Assembly: GCF_947504145.1 (NCBI RefSeq)
Contig: NZ_CANNGQ010000003.1
Coordinates: 620,001 to 684,000 of the forward strand
DNA from: an uncultured Microbulbifer sp.
GTDB taxonomy: Bacteria; Pseudomonadota; Gammaproteobacteria; Pseudomonadales; Cellvibrionaceae
Length of the DNA: 64,000 nucleotides
Direction: 5' to 3'
In this document: in pieces, positions 17,614 through 26,968 of the stretch
How positions within the stretch are numbered: position 1 is the stretch's first letter
How the letters are laid out: each line of letters opens with the position of its first letter
The notes under the pieces: model-generated
What the model was told of the DNA's origin: nothing
Seen by the model: the letters and a program-made list of their open reading frames with translations, nothing else
The model's database searches: none
Position numbers and translations under genes: made by a program

Positions 17614-19689
17614 ATGAAAAAAACAGCCCTCACAAAAAGCAGCGCTCGCCGTGCGCCCGTCAAAACATTGGTATCGGCGGCGATAATGGTTCTGGGCGCG
17701 AGTGCCGCCAATATCGCCCTGGCAGAAGCCGCGAGCCAGAAGCTCACCTCACCCTCTGGCGAAATATCCCTGGAGTTCTATCTGACAGACAAAGGCCAGC
17801 CCGCCTACCGCACCCGCTTTCACAACAAGCCGGTCATTGGCGAATCCCTGCTGGGCCTGGATTTTAGAAAGGCGCCGGACCTGCTGGAGAATTTTTCCAT
17901 CATCGAGGTGCATTCCCGCAGCGCCGACAGCACCTGGGAACAACCCTGGGGCGAGGAGCGCTACATCCGCGACCACTTCAATGAAATGGTTGTGCAGCTT
18001 CAGGAAAAATCGCCAAAGGCACGCGCGCTGAACCTGGTATTCCGCGCTTATGACGACGGAATTGCCTTCCGCTATCAGGTGCCGGCACAAAGCCATCTCG
18101 ACAAGGTGGAAATTCTCGATGAAGCCACCGAATTTAATCTGCTGGAGAATATGTCCACCTGGTGGACACCGGCGCTGGCAGGAGAGAAGTACGAATATCT
18201 CACCCAGAACACACCGCTGGATCAGGTCGAGCTGGTACACACACCGCTGACCATGAAGGGCAAGTCCGACCTCGCCATCGCGATTCACGAAGCGGCTCTT
18301 AAGGACTACGCCACCATGAATCTTTCCGGCGACGGCACGCGCCTTAAGGCCGCGCTGGTGCCGATTCACAAGGACAATCCGGTCAAGGTAGAGACCAGCG
18401 CACCCTTTGCCAGCCCCTGGCGCACGGTACAGATAGCAGAAAAAGAGACCGACCTGATTACCTCCTACCTCGCCCTCAACCTGAATGAGCCGAATAAACT
18501 TGGCGATGTGTCCTGGGTACAACCCGGAAAATATGTGGGTATCTGGTGGGAACTGCACCTGGAAAAAGGCACCTGGAACCAGGGCCCCAAGCACGGTGCC
18601 ACCACGGAAAACACCAAGAAATATATCGACTTCGCCGCCGCCAACGGTTTTGACGGCGTGCTGGTGGAAGGCTGGAACGAGGGCTGGGATGGCGAGTGGT
18701 ACAACCACGGGGGTGCCGCGTTCAACTTCACCAAAGCCTATCCGGACTATGACGTGGATGCGGTCACCGAATACGCGGCGAAAAAGGGCGTATACATCAT
18801 CGGCCACCACGAGACCGGATCGGAAACCGATAACTACGAGCGCCAACTGGAAGACGCCTACGATTTTCTGCAAAAGCACGGCATGAAGGCGGTAAAAACC
18901 GGATATGTGGAGAGCGGTGAATTGCTGACCAACGGCAACTACCACCACGGCCAGAAGTTTGTACAACACGCGGAGAAGGTGACCAAAGTTGCTGCCGCCC
19001 ACAAGGTCATGGTGGTGGCCCATGAAACCGTCAAGGATACTGGCGAGCGCCGCACCTACCCCAACCTGATTTCCCGCGAAGTGGCACGAGGCCAAGAATA
19101 CGACGCCTGGGCCAAAGATGGCGGCAACCCACCGGATCACACCACCATTATCCCGTTTACCCGCCTGCTTGCCGGGCCCATGGATTTCACCCCGGGCACC
19201 TTCGATATCACCCTGCCGAGCCGCCCGGATAACCAGGTCAATACCACCCTGGCCAAACAACTGGCGCTGTATGTAGTGGTGTATTCACCGGTACAGATGG
19301 CATCGGACCTGCCGGAAAACTATGCCAAGTATCCCGATGCGTTTCAGTTCATCAAGGATGTCGCTGTGGACTGGGAAACCACCAGGGTACTGTCCGGAGA
19401 AATCGGTGAACACATCGCCATTGCACGCCAGACCCGCGACAGCGAAGACTGGTTTGTGGGAGCCGTGACCGATGAAAAGGCCCGCGAGGTCGCCGTGGAT
19501 CTGAGCTTCCTCAACAAAGACCTCAGCTACACCGCCACCATTTACCGCGATGGAGAAAAAGCGGACTACCGCAGTAACCCGGAAGACTATGTAATTGAAA
19601 CGCGCAAGGTCAAAGCCGGGGATACCGTGCGCGCACAACTGGCGCCCGGCGGGGGTATGGCCATCAGTCTGCTGGCCAATGAACATTAA
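17614..19689 (+). CDS. GH97 alpha-glucosidase (SusB-like)
   Basis: This 691-residue protein matches glycoside hydrolase family 97, whose best-known member, Bacteroides SusB, releases glucose from starch oligosaccharides in the periplasm. A signal peptide occupies about residues 1-38 (ANIALAEA). An N-terminal beta-sandwich is followed by a TIM barrel with WWELHLEKGTW, VEGWNEGWDGEW and AHETVKDTGERRTYPN, then a C-terminal beta domain. The conserved glutamates in these barrel motifs suggest the inverting, calcium-dependent alpha-glucosidase subgroup, though I cannot assign catalytic residues with certainty. The ATG at 17614 was preferred to an upstream in-frame start because the signal peptide begins there. 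Its promoter carries the LacI-type operator pair; GH87 follows. It probably cleaves the oligosaccharides made by GH87. Confidence 0.88.
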   Translation: MKKTALTKSSARRAPVKTLVSAAIMVLGASAANIALAEAASQKLTSPSGEISLEFYLTDKGQPAYRTRFHNKPVIGESLLGLDFRKAPDLLENFSIIEVHSRSADSTWEQPWGEERYIRDHFNEMVVQLQEKSPKARALNLVFRAYDDGIAFRYQVPAQSHLDKVEILDEATEFNLLENMSTWWTPALAGEKYEYLTQNTPLDQVELVHTPLTMKGKSDLAIAIHEAALKDYATMNLSGDGTRLKAALVPIHKDNPVKVETSAPFASPWRTVQIAEKETDLITSYLALNLNEPNKLGDVSWVQPGKYVGIWWELHLEKGTWNQGPKHGATTENTKKYIDFAAANGFDGVLVEGWNEGWDGEWYNHGGAAFNFTKAYPDYDVDAVTEYAAKKGVYIIGHHETGSETDNYERQLEDAYDFLQKHGMKAVKTGYVESGELLTNGNYHHGQKFVQHAEKVTKVAAAHKVMVVAHETVKDTGERRTYPNLISREVARGQEYDAWAKDGGNPPDHTTIIPFTRLLAGPMDFTPGTFDITLPSRPDNQVNTTLAKQLALYVVVYSPVQMASDLPENYAKYPDAFQFIKDVAVDWETTRVLSGEIGEHIAIARQTRDSEDWFVGAVTDEKAREVAVDLSFLNKDLSYTATIYRDGEKADYRSNPEDYVIETRKVKAGDTVRAQLAPGGGMAISLLANEH

Positions 19690-20036
19690 CACTACCGAAT
19701 TCGATCCACTCAGCAATTAGCTAACAGTAATTAACAAGCAGCAAACTCACAGGATGCTGTCCCCGCCCGGAGTTCCGGGCGGGGCTCTCAAAAAACAAAC
19801 CTGAATACGAATACACAAATAATAATAACGATGGCCTGACGGTGCCGATCACCTGAAGTCCGATTTTTTCACCGGCGGCGATTGTATCCGCTCGCCGCAC
19901 ACCAGCAGATCCCTTCTGCGCTGTTCGATTTTTCTTTCACCTGTAGTCCGGTTTACGCCCGGAGGTAGCTCCCTACGCCTTTTTTTCGTGGGAGTCCCGC
20001 AGTACGCGTAGCAAAACAATAACCTTCGAGGAAACG
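19690..20036 (+). other. Gap between GH97 and GH87 genes with two hairpins
   Basis: A strong stem CCCCGCCCGG/CCGGGCGGGG (19761-19784, 4-base loop) follows GH97 but has no T-run, so it is a weak terminator or an mRNA-end structure. Nearer the GH87 start, CTCCCTACG (19969-19977) can pair with CGTGGGAG (19987-19994) around a T-rich loop, a possible leader structure some 40 bases before the ATG. No LacI-type operator copy is present here and no gene is visible. Confidence 0.5.
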
Positions 20037-23000
20037 ATGATGAATTTCCGAACCGATAAATCGCCACGCTTTAGTGGCGGCGGCAGGCTCCCATTGCGGG
20101 CCCTGAGGGCGACGTCGCTCGTCGCCGTGAACCTGTGCCTTGCGATTAGCGCCCAGGCCCAGTCCCAAAGCAACCTCGCACCCGGTGCACAGATCACTGC
20201 AACTTCTTACGCAGATGTCTACGGCCCGGGCAATACCAATAACGGCAATCAGGCCAGTTACTGGGAGAGCGCCAACAACGCGTTTCCCCAGTCACTGACT
20301 GCGGACCTCGGCAGCGTGCAATCCCTTGAGCGTATCGCACTGAAATTGCCAGCCAACTGGGGTGCGCGCAATCAGACTCTGAGCATCAGTGGCAGCAGTG
20401 ACGGCAGCAGTTATGCGCCCCTGGTGGGCAGCGCCAGCTACACCTTTGCCCCCGGTAGCGGCAACAGCGTCAGTATTCCGCTGTCCAGTGCCGACGCGCG
20501 ATTTGTGCGGGTCACGGTGACCGCGAATGATGGCTGGCCCGCGGGGCAGTTTTCAGAATTTGAAATTTACCCAGACCCGGGTTCCGGCAGCAGCGGCGGC
20601 AGTAGCAGCTCCAGTAGTAGTTCGGGCGGCACCGGCAGTAGCGGGGGCAGTAGCGGGGGAACGGCACCGAGCGGTGACCCGATCAATGCAAGCGCAGCCA
20701 CCGGTTCCAGCGCCGTGGGCCACCTGCCCGCCAGCAACCTGATTGACGGCAACCCGTCGTCCTACTGGGAAAGCACCGGTGCCCTGCCGCAGTCGGCCAC
20801 CATCGATCTCGGCAGCCCGCACTTTATCAATCAACTGGCAATGAAGCTGCCACCGGATGCCGCCTGGCAAACCCGCAACCAGACCATCACGATTCTCGCC
20901 AGCGAAAACGGCAACGACTTTGTGACGGTAGCCGGGGCACAGGGTTACACCTTTGATCCGGCCAGTGGCAACACCGCCTATGCGAGTTTCGGGGAAACCC
21001 GCGCGCGCTATGTGCGCCTCAGTATTTCTGGCAATACCGGCTGGAGTGCAGCACAGCTTTCTGAAGTCGAAGTCTACGGCCAGCCAGATCCGGTGCCGCC
21101 CCAGGCGCCGCAAAATCTGACCGTGGCCGGCGGCACCGCAACCACGCTGTTTTTAAGCTGGGACGCCGCACCGCTGGCAGACAGCTATGAAGTCTTCCGC
21201 GATGGCGTGTCGATCGCAACCGTCACCGATAGCGCATTCGCCGATAGCGGGCTGACACCAGCGAGCAGTTACAGCTACAAGGTGGTTGCCCATAACAACT
21301 TTGGCAGCTCCGCCGACAGCAACACCGTCAGCGGTCAAACCCAGGAAGAAAATGCCGGGCCCGATCCCACCCTGCGCGGTGCCAGCATGCCCTACGCCCT
21401 GTACCAGGCGGAAAATGCGGTGACCGGTGGCGGTGCCCAGGTGCTCGCGCCCAACCGCACAATCGGCGACCTCGCCGGTGAAGCGTCCGGCCGCAGTGCC
21501 GTCACTCTGAACAACACCGGCGCTTATGTGGAATTCACCACCGCCGAGCAGACCAACACCCTGGTGACACGCTTCTCCATTCCCGACGCACCCGGAGGCG
21601 GCGGTATTTCCGCAACCCTGAACGTGTATGTGGATGGCCAGTTTGAAAAAACGCTGCAGCTGACTTCCAGGCACGCCTGGCTGTACGGCAATGAAGCGTC
21701 GCCCCAGGACAATCCCAGCGCTGGCGCACCGCGGCATATTTACGACGAAGCCAACCTGATGTTTGACCGTGTGATTCCCGCAGGCAGCACCATCCGCCTG
21801 CAGAAAGATGCGGAAAACAGCAGCCAGTACGCCATCGATTTTATCAGCCTGGAAAATGTGGCTCCGATTCCCAATCCGAATCCGTCCACGTTTGTGGTAC
21901 CCAGTGGCTTCAGCCACCAGGCGGTGCAGCAGGCAATTACCGATGCCGCCAGCAGCGGTGCCGAAGGGGTTTATTTGCCGCCGGGGAATTATGAAACCAA
22001 TTACAAATTTCAGGTAACCCAGAAGCCCCTGAAAATTGTCGGTGCCGGCCCCTGGTATACCCGTTTTTATACACCGCAAAACCAGAGCAACACCGACGCG
22101 GGCTTTGCCACCGCCAGCGCTGCCAATGGTTCCACCTTTGCCAATTTTGCGTTCTTCGGCAACTACGTCACGCGCAACGACGGCCCGGGCAAGGTGTTCG
22201 ACTTTAACGGCGTGCGCAACATGACCCTGGACAACCTGTGGGTGGAACACCAGGTGTGTATGTTCTGGGGCTCCAGTGTGCACAACACTACTATCAGCAA
22301 CGCGCGTATCCGCAACACCTTTGCCGACGGGGTGAACTTCACCAACGGCAGCAGCGGCAACCACGTGTTCAACAGTGAAGCCCGCTCCACCGGCGACGAT
22401 AGTTTTGCGCTGTTTGCGGCAACGGATAACGGCGGCGGTATTGTGCAGGACAACCTGTACGAAAACCTCACCGCCATGACCCCGTGGCGCGCTGCCGGCC
22501 TCGCCAGTTACGGTGGCCAGGGCAACACCTTCCGCAATATTCATGTGGAAGACACCCTCACCTACAGTGGCGTTACCATCAGCTCCCTGGACTTCGGTTA
22601 TTCATTTACCGGCTTCCAGTACAACCCCACCACCAATTTCGAGGGCATTACCATCCTGCGCTCCGGTGGACACTTCTGGGGCGACCAGGTGTTCCCGGCC
22701 ATGTGGTTGTTCTCGGCATCGAGCACCTTCCGCGGCTTGCGTATCTCCGATCTGGAAATCGTCGACCCGACGTACCACGGCATCATGTTCCAGACCAAAT
22801 ATGCCAGCAGCCAGCACGAGAATGTGTTTGAGGACACGGTGTTTACCAACGTAAGCATTTCTGGGGCGAAAGTAGACCCGCAGTATCCGAACCGCTCCGG
22901 CTTCGGTATCTGGTCCAACCCCATGCCGGAAACCGGCCAGGGCCCGGCGGTGGGCAGTGTGGAATTCAACAATCTGACCATGTTCAACAATGTGGTGAAC

Positions 23001-25652
23001 ATCAAGGATGAGTCACCGGATTTCCACATCACCATCAATGGCTTCAACGGTTCCGGATCGAGCAGTTCGAGTTCGAGCTCAAGCAGCTCCAGTTCCAGCA
23101 GCTCCAGCAGTTCCAGTTCAAGTTCGAGCTCCAGCAGTTCCAGTTCCGGCGGCAGTTCCGGCTCCGGTTCCAGCTCAAGCTCAAGTTCGGGTTCGGGTTC
23201 GGGCTCTGGGTCCAGTTCGGGTTCCGGCACGCCGCAACCGGTACAGTCCGGCAAGTCGCACTCTGCCACCAGTGAAGATCCCTACCACACCGCCGCCAAC
23301 GCACTGGATGGTGACCAGGGCACTTACTGGGAGAGCGCCAGCAATGCCTTCCCGCAAACGCTGACCATCGACCTCGGCAATACCCACTTTGTGAGTAAAG
23401 CCGTGTTCAAACTGCCCAACCTCAGCGCCTGGGAGCCGCGCACCCAGAGCATCGAGATCCGCCGCAGTGGCGATGGCAACAGTTACACCAGCCTCGCCAG
23501 CGGCAACTATGTGTTCGACCCGGCGAACAGCAACAGTGTTACGGTGAACTTCAACGAGGCTCCGGCGCGCTATGTGCAGATCGTTATAACCAGCAATACC
23601 GCCTGGCCCGCCGCGCAGCTTTCCGAAGTGGAAATCCACGGCTACCCGGACCCGGTACCACCGGGCACACCGCAATCGCTGAGCGTCACTGGCGCAACGG
23701 ACACTTCGATTTTCCTGGCGTGGCAACCGAGCCCATTGGCCAGCAGTTACAAAGTGCTGCGCGACGGGGTTGAAGTCGCCACCGTGAGCGGCAGCAGTTT
23801 TGAAGACACCGGTCTCGATGCGGAAACCAGCTATAGCTACACCGTGCGCGCGGTAAACCAGTACGGTGAATCCGCGCTCAGCGCATCGGTCAGCGGCACG
23901 ACACTGGAGGAAGGCAGCGGCCCCATGCCGCACCCGGAACCCAACAGTGATCATGGTGCAGCCGTGCTCTACGATCGCTACGACACCTACGCCGCAGACA
24001 TCGGCGGTGGCGCGTCCATTCAGACTGCTCCCACCTTCGACCAGAGCCTGATCGCATCGGAAGCCAGTGAGCAGAGCTATATCACTCTGCCGGCCAGCGG
24101 CAGCTTTGCCGAGTGGACAGTGCGGGACGGTGAGGGCGGTGCCGGTGCGACCATGCGCTTTACCATGCCGGACTCCGCCGATGGCATGGGCCTGAATGGC
24201 TCCCTGGATGTGTACGTCAACGGCCAGTTTGCCAAAACCGTAGATCTCACTTCCTACTTCGCCTGGCAGTACTTCTCCGGCGATCATCCCACCGACGCAC
24301 CCGGAGGCGGCCGCCCGCTGTTCCGCTTCGACGAAGTGCACTGGAAACTGGACGCGCCACTGCAGGCCGGCGATGTGATCCGCATCCAGAAAGGTGGCGA
24401 TGCCATCGAATACGGGGTGGACTTTATCGAGCTGGAAAATGTCCCCGCGCCCATCGCCCGTCCGGGCAATTCGGTAGCGGTGACCGACTTCGGTGCAGTG
24501 CCCAATGACGGCATCGACGATCTGCCCGCGTTTGAAGACGCTGTGGATCAGGCGGTGGCCACCGGCCAGAGCCTGTATATTCCGCCGGGCACCTTCCACC
24601 TGAACGATATGTGGCGCGTGGGCAGTACCGACAACATGATCCAGGACCTGACGGTACTGGGAGCCGGTATCTGGCACACCAACATCCAGTTCACCAACGC
24701 CAATTCCGCCAGCGGCGGCATCTCGCTGCGGATTCTGGGCAAGCTGGAATTTAGCCATGTGTACATGAATTCCAACCTGCGCTCCCGCTACAGCCAGAAT
24801 GCCATCTACAAAGCGTTTATGGACAACTTCGGTACCGACTCGCACATTCACAATGTGTGGGTAGAGCACTTTGAAGCGGGCTTCTGGGTGGGCGACTATG
24901 CACACAACCCGGCAATCCACGCGGAGAATCTGCTGATCGAACACAGCCGTATTCGCAACAATCTGGCAGACGGGGTCAACTTCGCCCAGGGCACCAGCAA
25001 CAGCACCGTGCGCAACTGCAACCTGCGCAACAACGGTGACGACGGCCTGGCGGTGTGGACCAGCAACTACAATGCCGCACCTGCCGGCGTGAACAATGTG
25101 TTCTCCCACAACACCATCGAAAACAACTGGCGCGCAGCGGCCATTGCGTTCTTCGGTGGCAGCGGCCACAAAGCCAGCCACAACCTGATTGTGGATACCG
25201 TGGGCGGCTCCGGCTTCCGGATGAATACCGTATTCCCCGGCCACCACTTCCAGGGCAATACCGGCATCGAGTTTACCGACAGTACCATCATCCGCAGTGG
25301 CACCAGCCAGGATCTGTACGACGGCGAACGCGGCGCGATCGACCTGGAGGCCTCCACCGATCCGATCAGCAACGTGACCATCAGCCGTATCGATATCTAC
25401 GATACCCAGCGCAGTGCCATTCAGGTGGGTTACGGCGGCGGCTTCACCGGCGTGGTATTCAATGACATCGTCATCGACGGCACCGGCCTCGACGGCGTGA
25501 CCACCTCGCGCTTCTCGTCACAACACCCCGGCGCCGCCTTCTATTCCTATACCGGCAACGGCAGCGTCACCATCAACAACTGGACCACCAACAACGTGGC
25601 CCACCCGGATACGATATTTATCCAACCCGGGTTTAATCTGCAGATTCAGTAA
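20037..25652 (+). CDS. Tandem double GH87-like alpha-1,3-glucanase/mycodextranase with carbohydrate-binding domains
   Basis: This 1871-residue secreted protein has a signal peptide to about residue 42. Order, with rough positions: F5/8-C (discoidin) 45-180; Gly/Ser linker 182-211; F5/8-C 213-348; FN3 352-436; CBM35-like 452-612; beta-helix 620-1000; Ser-rich linker 1005-1066; F5/8-C 1068-1202; FN3 1204-1291; CBM35-like 1310-1472; beta-helix 1480-1871. Both beta-helices carry ADGVNF followed 23 residues later by GDD (D764/D787/D788 and D1645/D1668/D1669). That matches the aspartate triad and spacing I recall for characterised GH87 alpha-1,3-glucanases. Both modules therefore look catalytic. 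GAGGA precedes the ATG. GH87 enzymes hydrolyse alpha-1,3-glucan or nigeran. Pectate-lyase-like beta-helices are the main alternative, but the DGVNF/GDD pattern argues against it. Confidence 0.82.
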   Translation: MMNFRTDKSPRFSGGGRLPLRALRATSLVAVNLCLAISAQAQSQSNLAPGAQITATSYADVYGPGNTNNGNQASYWESANNAFPQSLTADLGSVQSLERIALKLPANWGARNQTLSISGSSDGSSYAPLVGSASYTFAPGSGNSVSIPLSSADARFVRVTVTANDGWPAGQFSEFEIYPDPGSGSSGGSSSSSSSSGGTGSSGGSSGGTAPSGDPINASAATGSSAVGHLPASNLIDGNPSSYWESTGALPQSATIDLGSPHFINQLAMKLPPDAAWQTRNQTITILASENGNDFVTVAGAQGYTFDPASGNTAYASFGETRARYVRLSISGNTGWSAAQLSEVEVYGQPDPVPPQAPQNLTVAGGTATTLFLSWDAAPLADSYEVFRDGVSIATVTDSAFADSGLTPASSYSYKVVAHNNFGSSADSNTVSGQTQEENAGPDPTLRGASMPYALYQAENAVTGGGAQVLAPNRTIGDLAGEASGRSAVTLNNTGAYVEFTTAEQTNTLVTRFSIPDAPGGGGISATLNVYVDGQFEKTLQLTSRHAWLYGNEASPQDNPSAGAPRHIYDEANLMFDRVIPAGSTIRLQKDAENSSQYAIDFISLENVAPIPNPNPSTFVVPSGFSHQAVQQAITDAASSGAEGVYLPPGNYETNYKFQVTQKPLKIVGAGPWYTRFYTPQNQSNTDAGFATASAANGSTFANFAFFGNYVTRNDGPGKVFDFNGVRNMTLDNLWVEHQVCMFWGSSVHNTTISNARIRNTFADGVNFTNGSSGNHVFNSEARSTGDDSFALFAATDNGGGIVQDNLYENLTAMTPWRAAGLASYGGQGNTFRNIHVEDTLTYSGVTISSLDFGYSFTGFQYNPTTNFEGITILRSGGHFWGDQVFPAMWLFSASSTFRGLRISDLEIVDPTYHGIMFQTKYASSQHENVFEDTVFTNVSISGAKVDPQYPNRSGFGIWSNPMPETGQGPAVGSVEFNNLTMFNNVVNIKDESPDFHITINGFNGSGSSSSSSSSSSSSSSSSSSSSSSSSSSSSSSGGSSGSGSSSSSSSGSGSGSGSSSGSGTPQPVQSGKSHSATSEDPYHTAANALDGDQGTYWESASNAFPQTLTIDLGNTHFVSKAVFKLPNLSAWEPRTQSIEIRRSGDGNSYTSLASGNYVFDPANSNSVTVNFNEAPARYVQIVITSNTAWPAAQLSEVEIHGYPDPVPPGTPQSLSVTGATDTSIFLAWQPSPLASSYKVLRDGVEVATVSGSSFEDTGLDAETSYSYTVRAVNQYGESALSASVSGTTLEEGSGPMPHPEPNSDHGAAVLYDRYDTYAADIGGGASIQTAPTFDQSLIASEASEQSYITLPASGSFAEWTVRDGEGGAGATMRFTMPDSADGMGLNGSLDVYVNGQFAKTVDLTSYFAWQYFSGDHPTDAPGGGRPLFRFDEVHWKLDAPLQAGDVIRIQKGGDAIEYGVDFIELENVPAPIARPGNSVAVTDFGAVPNDGIDDLPAFEDAVDQAVATGQSLYIPPGTFHLNDMWRVGSTDNMIQDLTVLGAGIWHTNIQFTNANSASGGISLRILGKLEFSHVYMNSNLRSRYSQNAIYKAFMDNFGTDSHIHNVWVEHFEAGFWVGDYAHNPAIHAENLLIEHSRIRNNLADGVNFAQGTSNSTVRNCNLRNNGDDGLAVWTSNYNAAPAGVNNVFSHNTIENNWRAAAIAFFGGSGHKASHNLIVDTVGGSGFRMNTVFPGHHFQGNTGIEFTDSTIIRSGTSQDLYDGERGAIDLEASTDPISNVTISRIDIYDTQRSAIQVGYGGGFTGVVFNDIVIDGTGLDGVTTSRFSSQHPGAAFYSYTGNGSVTINNWTTNNVAHPDTIFIQPGFNLQIQ
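23052..23232 (+). repeat. Poly-serine linker repeat
   Basis: About 180 bases of imperfect AGC/TCC/AGT/TCG serine codons encode a Ser-rich linker between the two halves of the GH87 protein, ending in alternating Gly-Ser. Mixed serine codons limit slippage. Such linkers are typical of secreted hydrolases in Saccharophagus, Teredinibacter, Cellvibrio and Microbulbifer. Confidence 0.9.
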
Positions 25653-25672
25653 ATCTCGTCAGTGGTAATTTG

Positions 25673-25697
25673 GGGGCGCTTCGGCGCCCCTTTTTTT
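25673..25697 (+). terminator. Rho-independent terminator after the GH87 gene
   Basis: GGGGCGC (25673-25679), loop TTCG, GCGCCCC (25684-25690), then seven T. The stable UUCG-type loop and long T-run make this a textbook terminator. Confidence 0.95.
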
Positions 25698-25719
25698 GTT
25701 TCCAAAATTCAGATTCGAT

Positions 25720-25790
25720 TGAAAATTTTCAGTCTTCAATCGCTCTTACCGGAAACTACAGACCACTGAAAACGTTGCCAGAAAACGACC
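25720..25790. promoter_or_regulatory. Operator-like relics upstream of the LacI gene
   Basis: TGAAAATTTTCA (25720-25731) is a perfect palindrome lacking the central CG of the main operator, within a wider inverted repeat (GATTGAA/TTCAATC, 25717-25741). GAAAACGTTGCC (25768-25779) is followed by a second half-site GAAAACG beginning at 25781. They lie 150-220 bases before the regulator start and may allow weak autoregulation. Confidence 0.4.
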
Positions 25791-25944
25791 CATCTCGAAT
25801 ATTGAACATCCACAGAAAATCATCCTCATCACAACGAAACTCATGCGCATGGCACCCACAAAAGCTATCATCGGTGCGTCATGCAGTACCGACAAGAAGT
25901 GTTTGGACAGATGTAAAACAATTATAAAAACGAGAGAAAACACC

Positions 25945-26958
25945 ATGACTGGCATTATCGAAATTGCCAAAGCGGCGAATGTGTCCCCCTCCACGGTATC
26001 CCGGGTGATCCACAACCCGGAACTGGTCAGCGAAGAGAAGCGTAACCAGGTGCTCGAAGTCATCAACCGCACCGGCTATACCCCGAGCAATCTCGGTGCC
26101 GGGCTGCGCAAAGCCAAGACCAACAACCTGGTCGCCATCATTCCCGACGTTACCAGTGCGTTTAATTATCCGGTGATCCGCGCCATTGAGAGTATCGCGC
26201 TGGAAAACGGCTATTCCCTGCTACTCGGCGACACTCAGGAGCTGGAGAGCCGCGAGCGCTCTTTCGCGTCCATGGCCCGCTCCCGCCAGGCCGATGGCAT
26301 TCTGCTGTTCTGCTCCAATCTGCCTTTTGATATAGACCCGGAAATTCCACTCAGCGAGCAGCTGCCGCCACTGGTCAACGCCTGCGAAACCAGCGATCTA
26401 CCCGGCTTGCCCAAGGTCAATATCGACAATGTGGCCGCCGCCGAGGAGGCGGTTAATTATTTGCTCGGCCTGGGCCACAAACGCATTGCCGCAATCACCG
26501 GCCACGTAAAATCTCCCAGCACCCAGGATCGCCTGAAAGGCTACCGTTACGCCCTGCGCGGCGCGGGCATTCCGGTGGACGATGGGTTGATTGAGGCGGG
26601 AAATTACGGGCTGAAAGACGCGGAGCAGGCCACCCGCAAACTGATGGCGCGGCGGGATCGCCCCACGGCAATTTTCAATTTCAGTGATGAAATGGCCATG
26701 AGCTGCCTGGCCACCCTGCACGATATGGGGCTGCGCATCCCCGACGATGTTTCGGTAATGGGCTTTGACGATATTTCCTACGCAGAATACTGCTACCCGG
26801 CACTCACCACCGTGGCCCAGCCGATGACGGAAATCGGTATTGAATGTATGGAGCTGCTGCTGCCGCAACTGAATGGCAAACCGATGCAGGCGTGCAATAA
26901 AATCCTGCCGCACCGGCTGATGATCCGCAAAAGCACCGGACCGGCGCCGGCGGGCTAA
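25945..26958 (+). CDS. LacI-family transcriptional regulator
   Basis: This 337-residue regulator has an N-terminal helix-turn-helix (IIEIAKAANVSPSTVSRV, about 4-21) with the LacI signature and a hinge around NLGAGLRK. A periplasmic-binding-protein-like sugar-sensing domain follows, including MGFDDISYAEYCYPALTTV near the C-terminus. The ATG at 25945 was chosen because GAGAGAAAA precedes it and the DNA-binding domain starts there; an upstream in-frame start adds an unrelated stretch. Family members bind short palindromes with a central CG and release them on binding a sugar. The GAAAACGTTTTC sites before the MFS, receptor 2 and GH97 genes are the natural targets, making this the likely pathway regulator. 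It ends 10 bases before a convergent gene. Confidence 0.92.
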   Translation: MTGIIEIAKAANVSPSTVSRVIHNPELVSEEKRNQVLEVINRTGYTPSNLGAGLRKAKTNNLVAIIPDVTSAFNYPVIRAIESIALENGYSLLLGDTQELESRERSFASMARSRQADGILLFCSNLPFDIDPEIPLSEQLPPLVNACETSDLPGLPKVNIDNVAAAEEAVNYLLGLGHKRIAAITGHVKSPSTQDRLKGYRYALRGAGIPVDDGLIEAGNYGLKDAEQATRKLMARRDRPTAIFNFSDEMAMSCLATLHDMGLRIPDDVSVMGFDDISYAEYCYPALTTVAQPMTEIGIECMELLLPQLNGKPMQACNKILPHRLMIRKSTGPAPAG

Positions 26959-26968
26959 ACCGAGGCGT

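Noticed and set aside
17749-19260. Minus-strand open frame (503 codons) opposite GH97
   Set aside because: Shadow of the GH97 gene, with no family motif and no plausible start.
19761-19784. Rho-independent terminator after GH97
   Set aside because: The stem is strong, but no T-run follows on either strand in the correct position, so it is listed only as a hairpin within the gap.
23052-23232. Repeats resembling a CRISPR or minisatellite array
   Set aside because: They are serine and glycine codons of a protein linker, in frame, without spacers or fixed repeat units.
23181-25247. Long minus-strand open frame (688 codons) opposite the GH87 gene
   Set aside because: It is antisense to a clearly coding strand with recognisable domains; GC-rich DNA with biased third positions makes long antisense frames common. 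No motif or ribosome binding site supports it.
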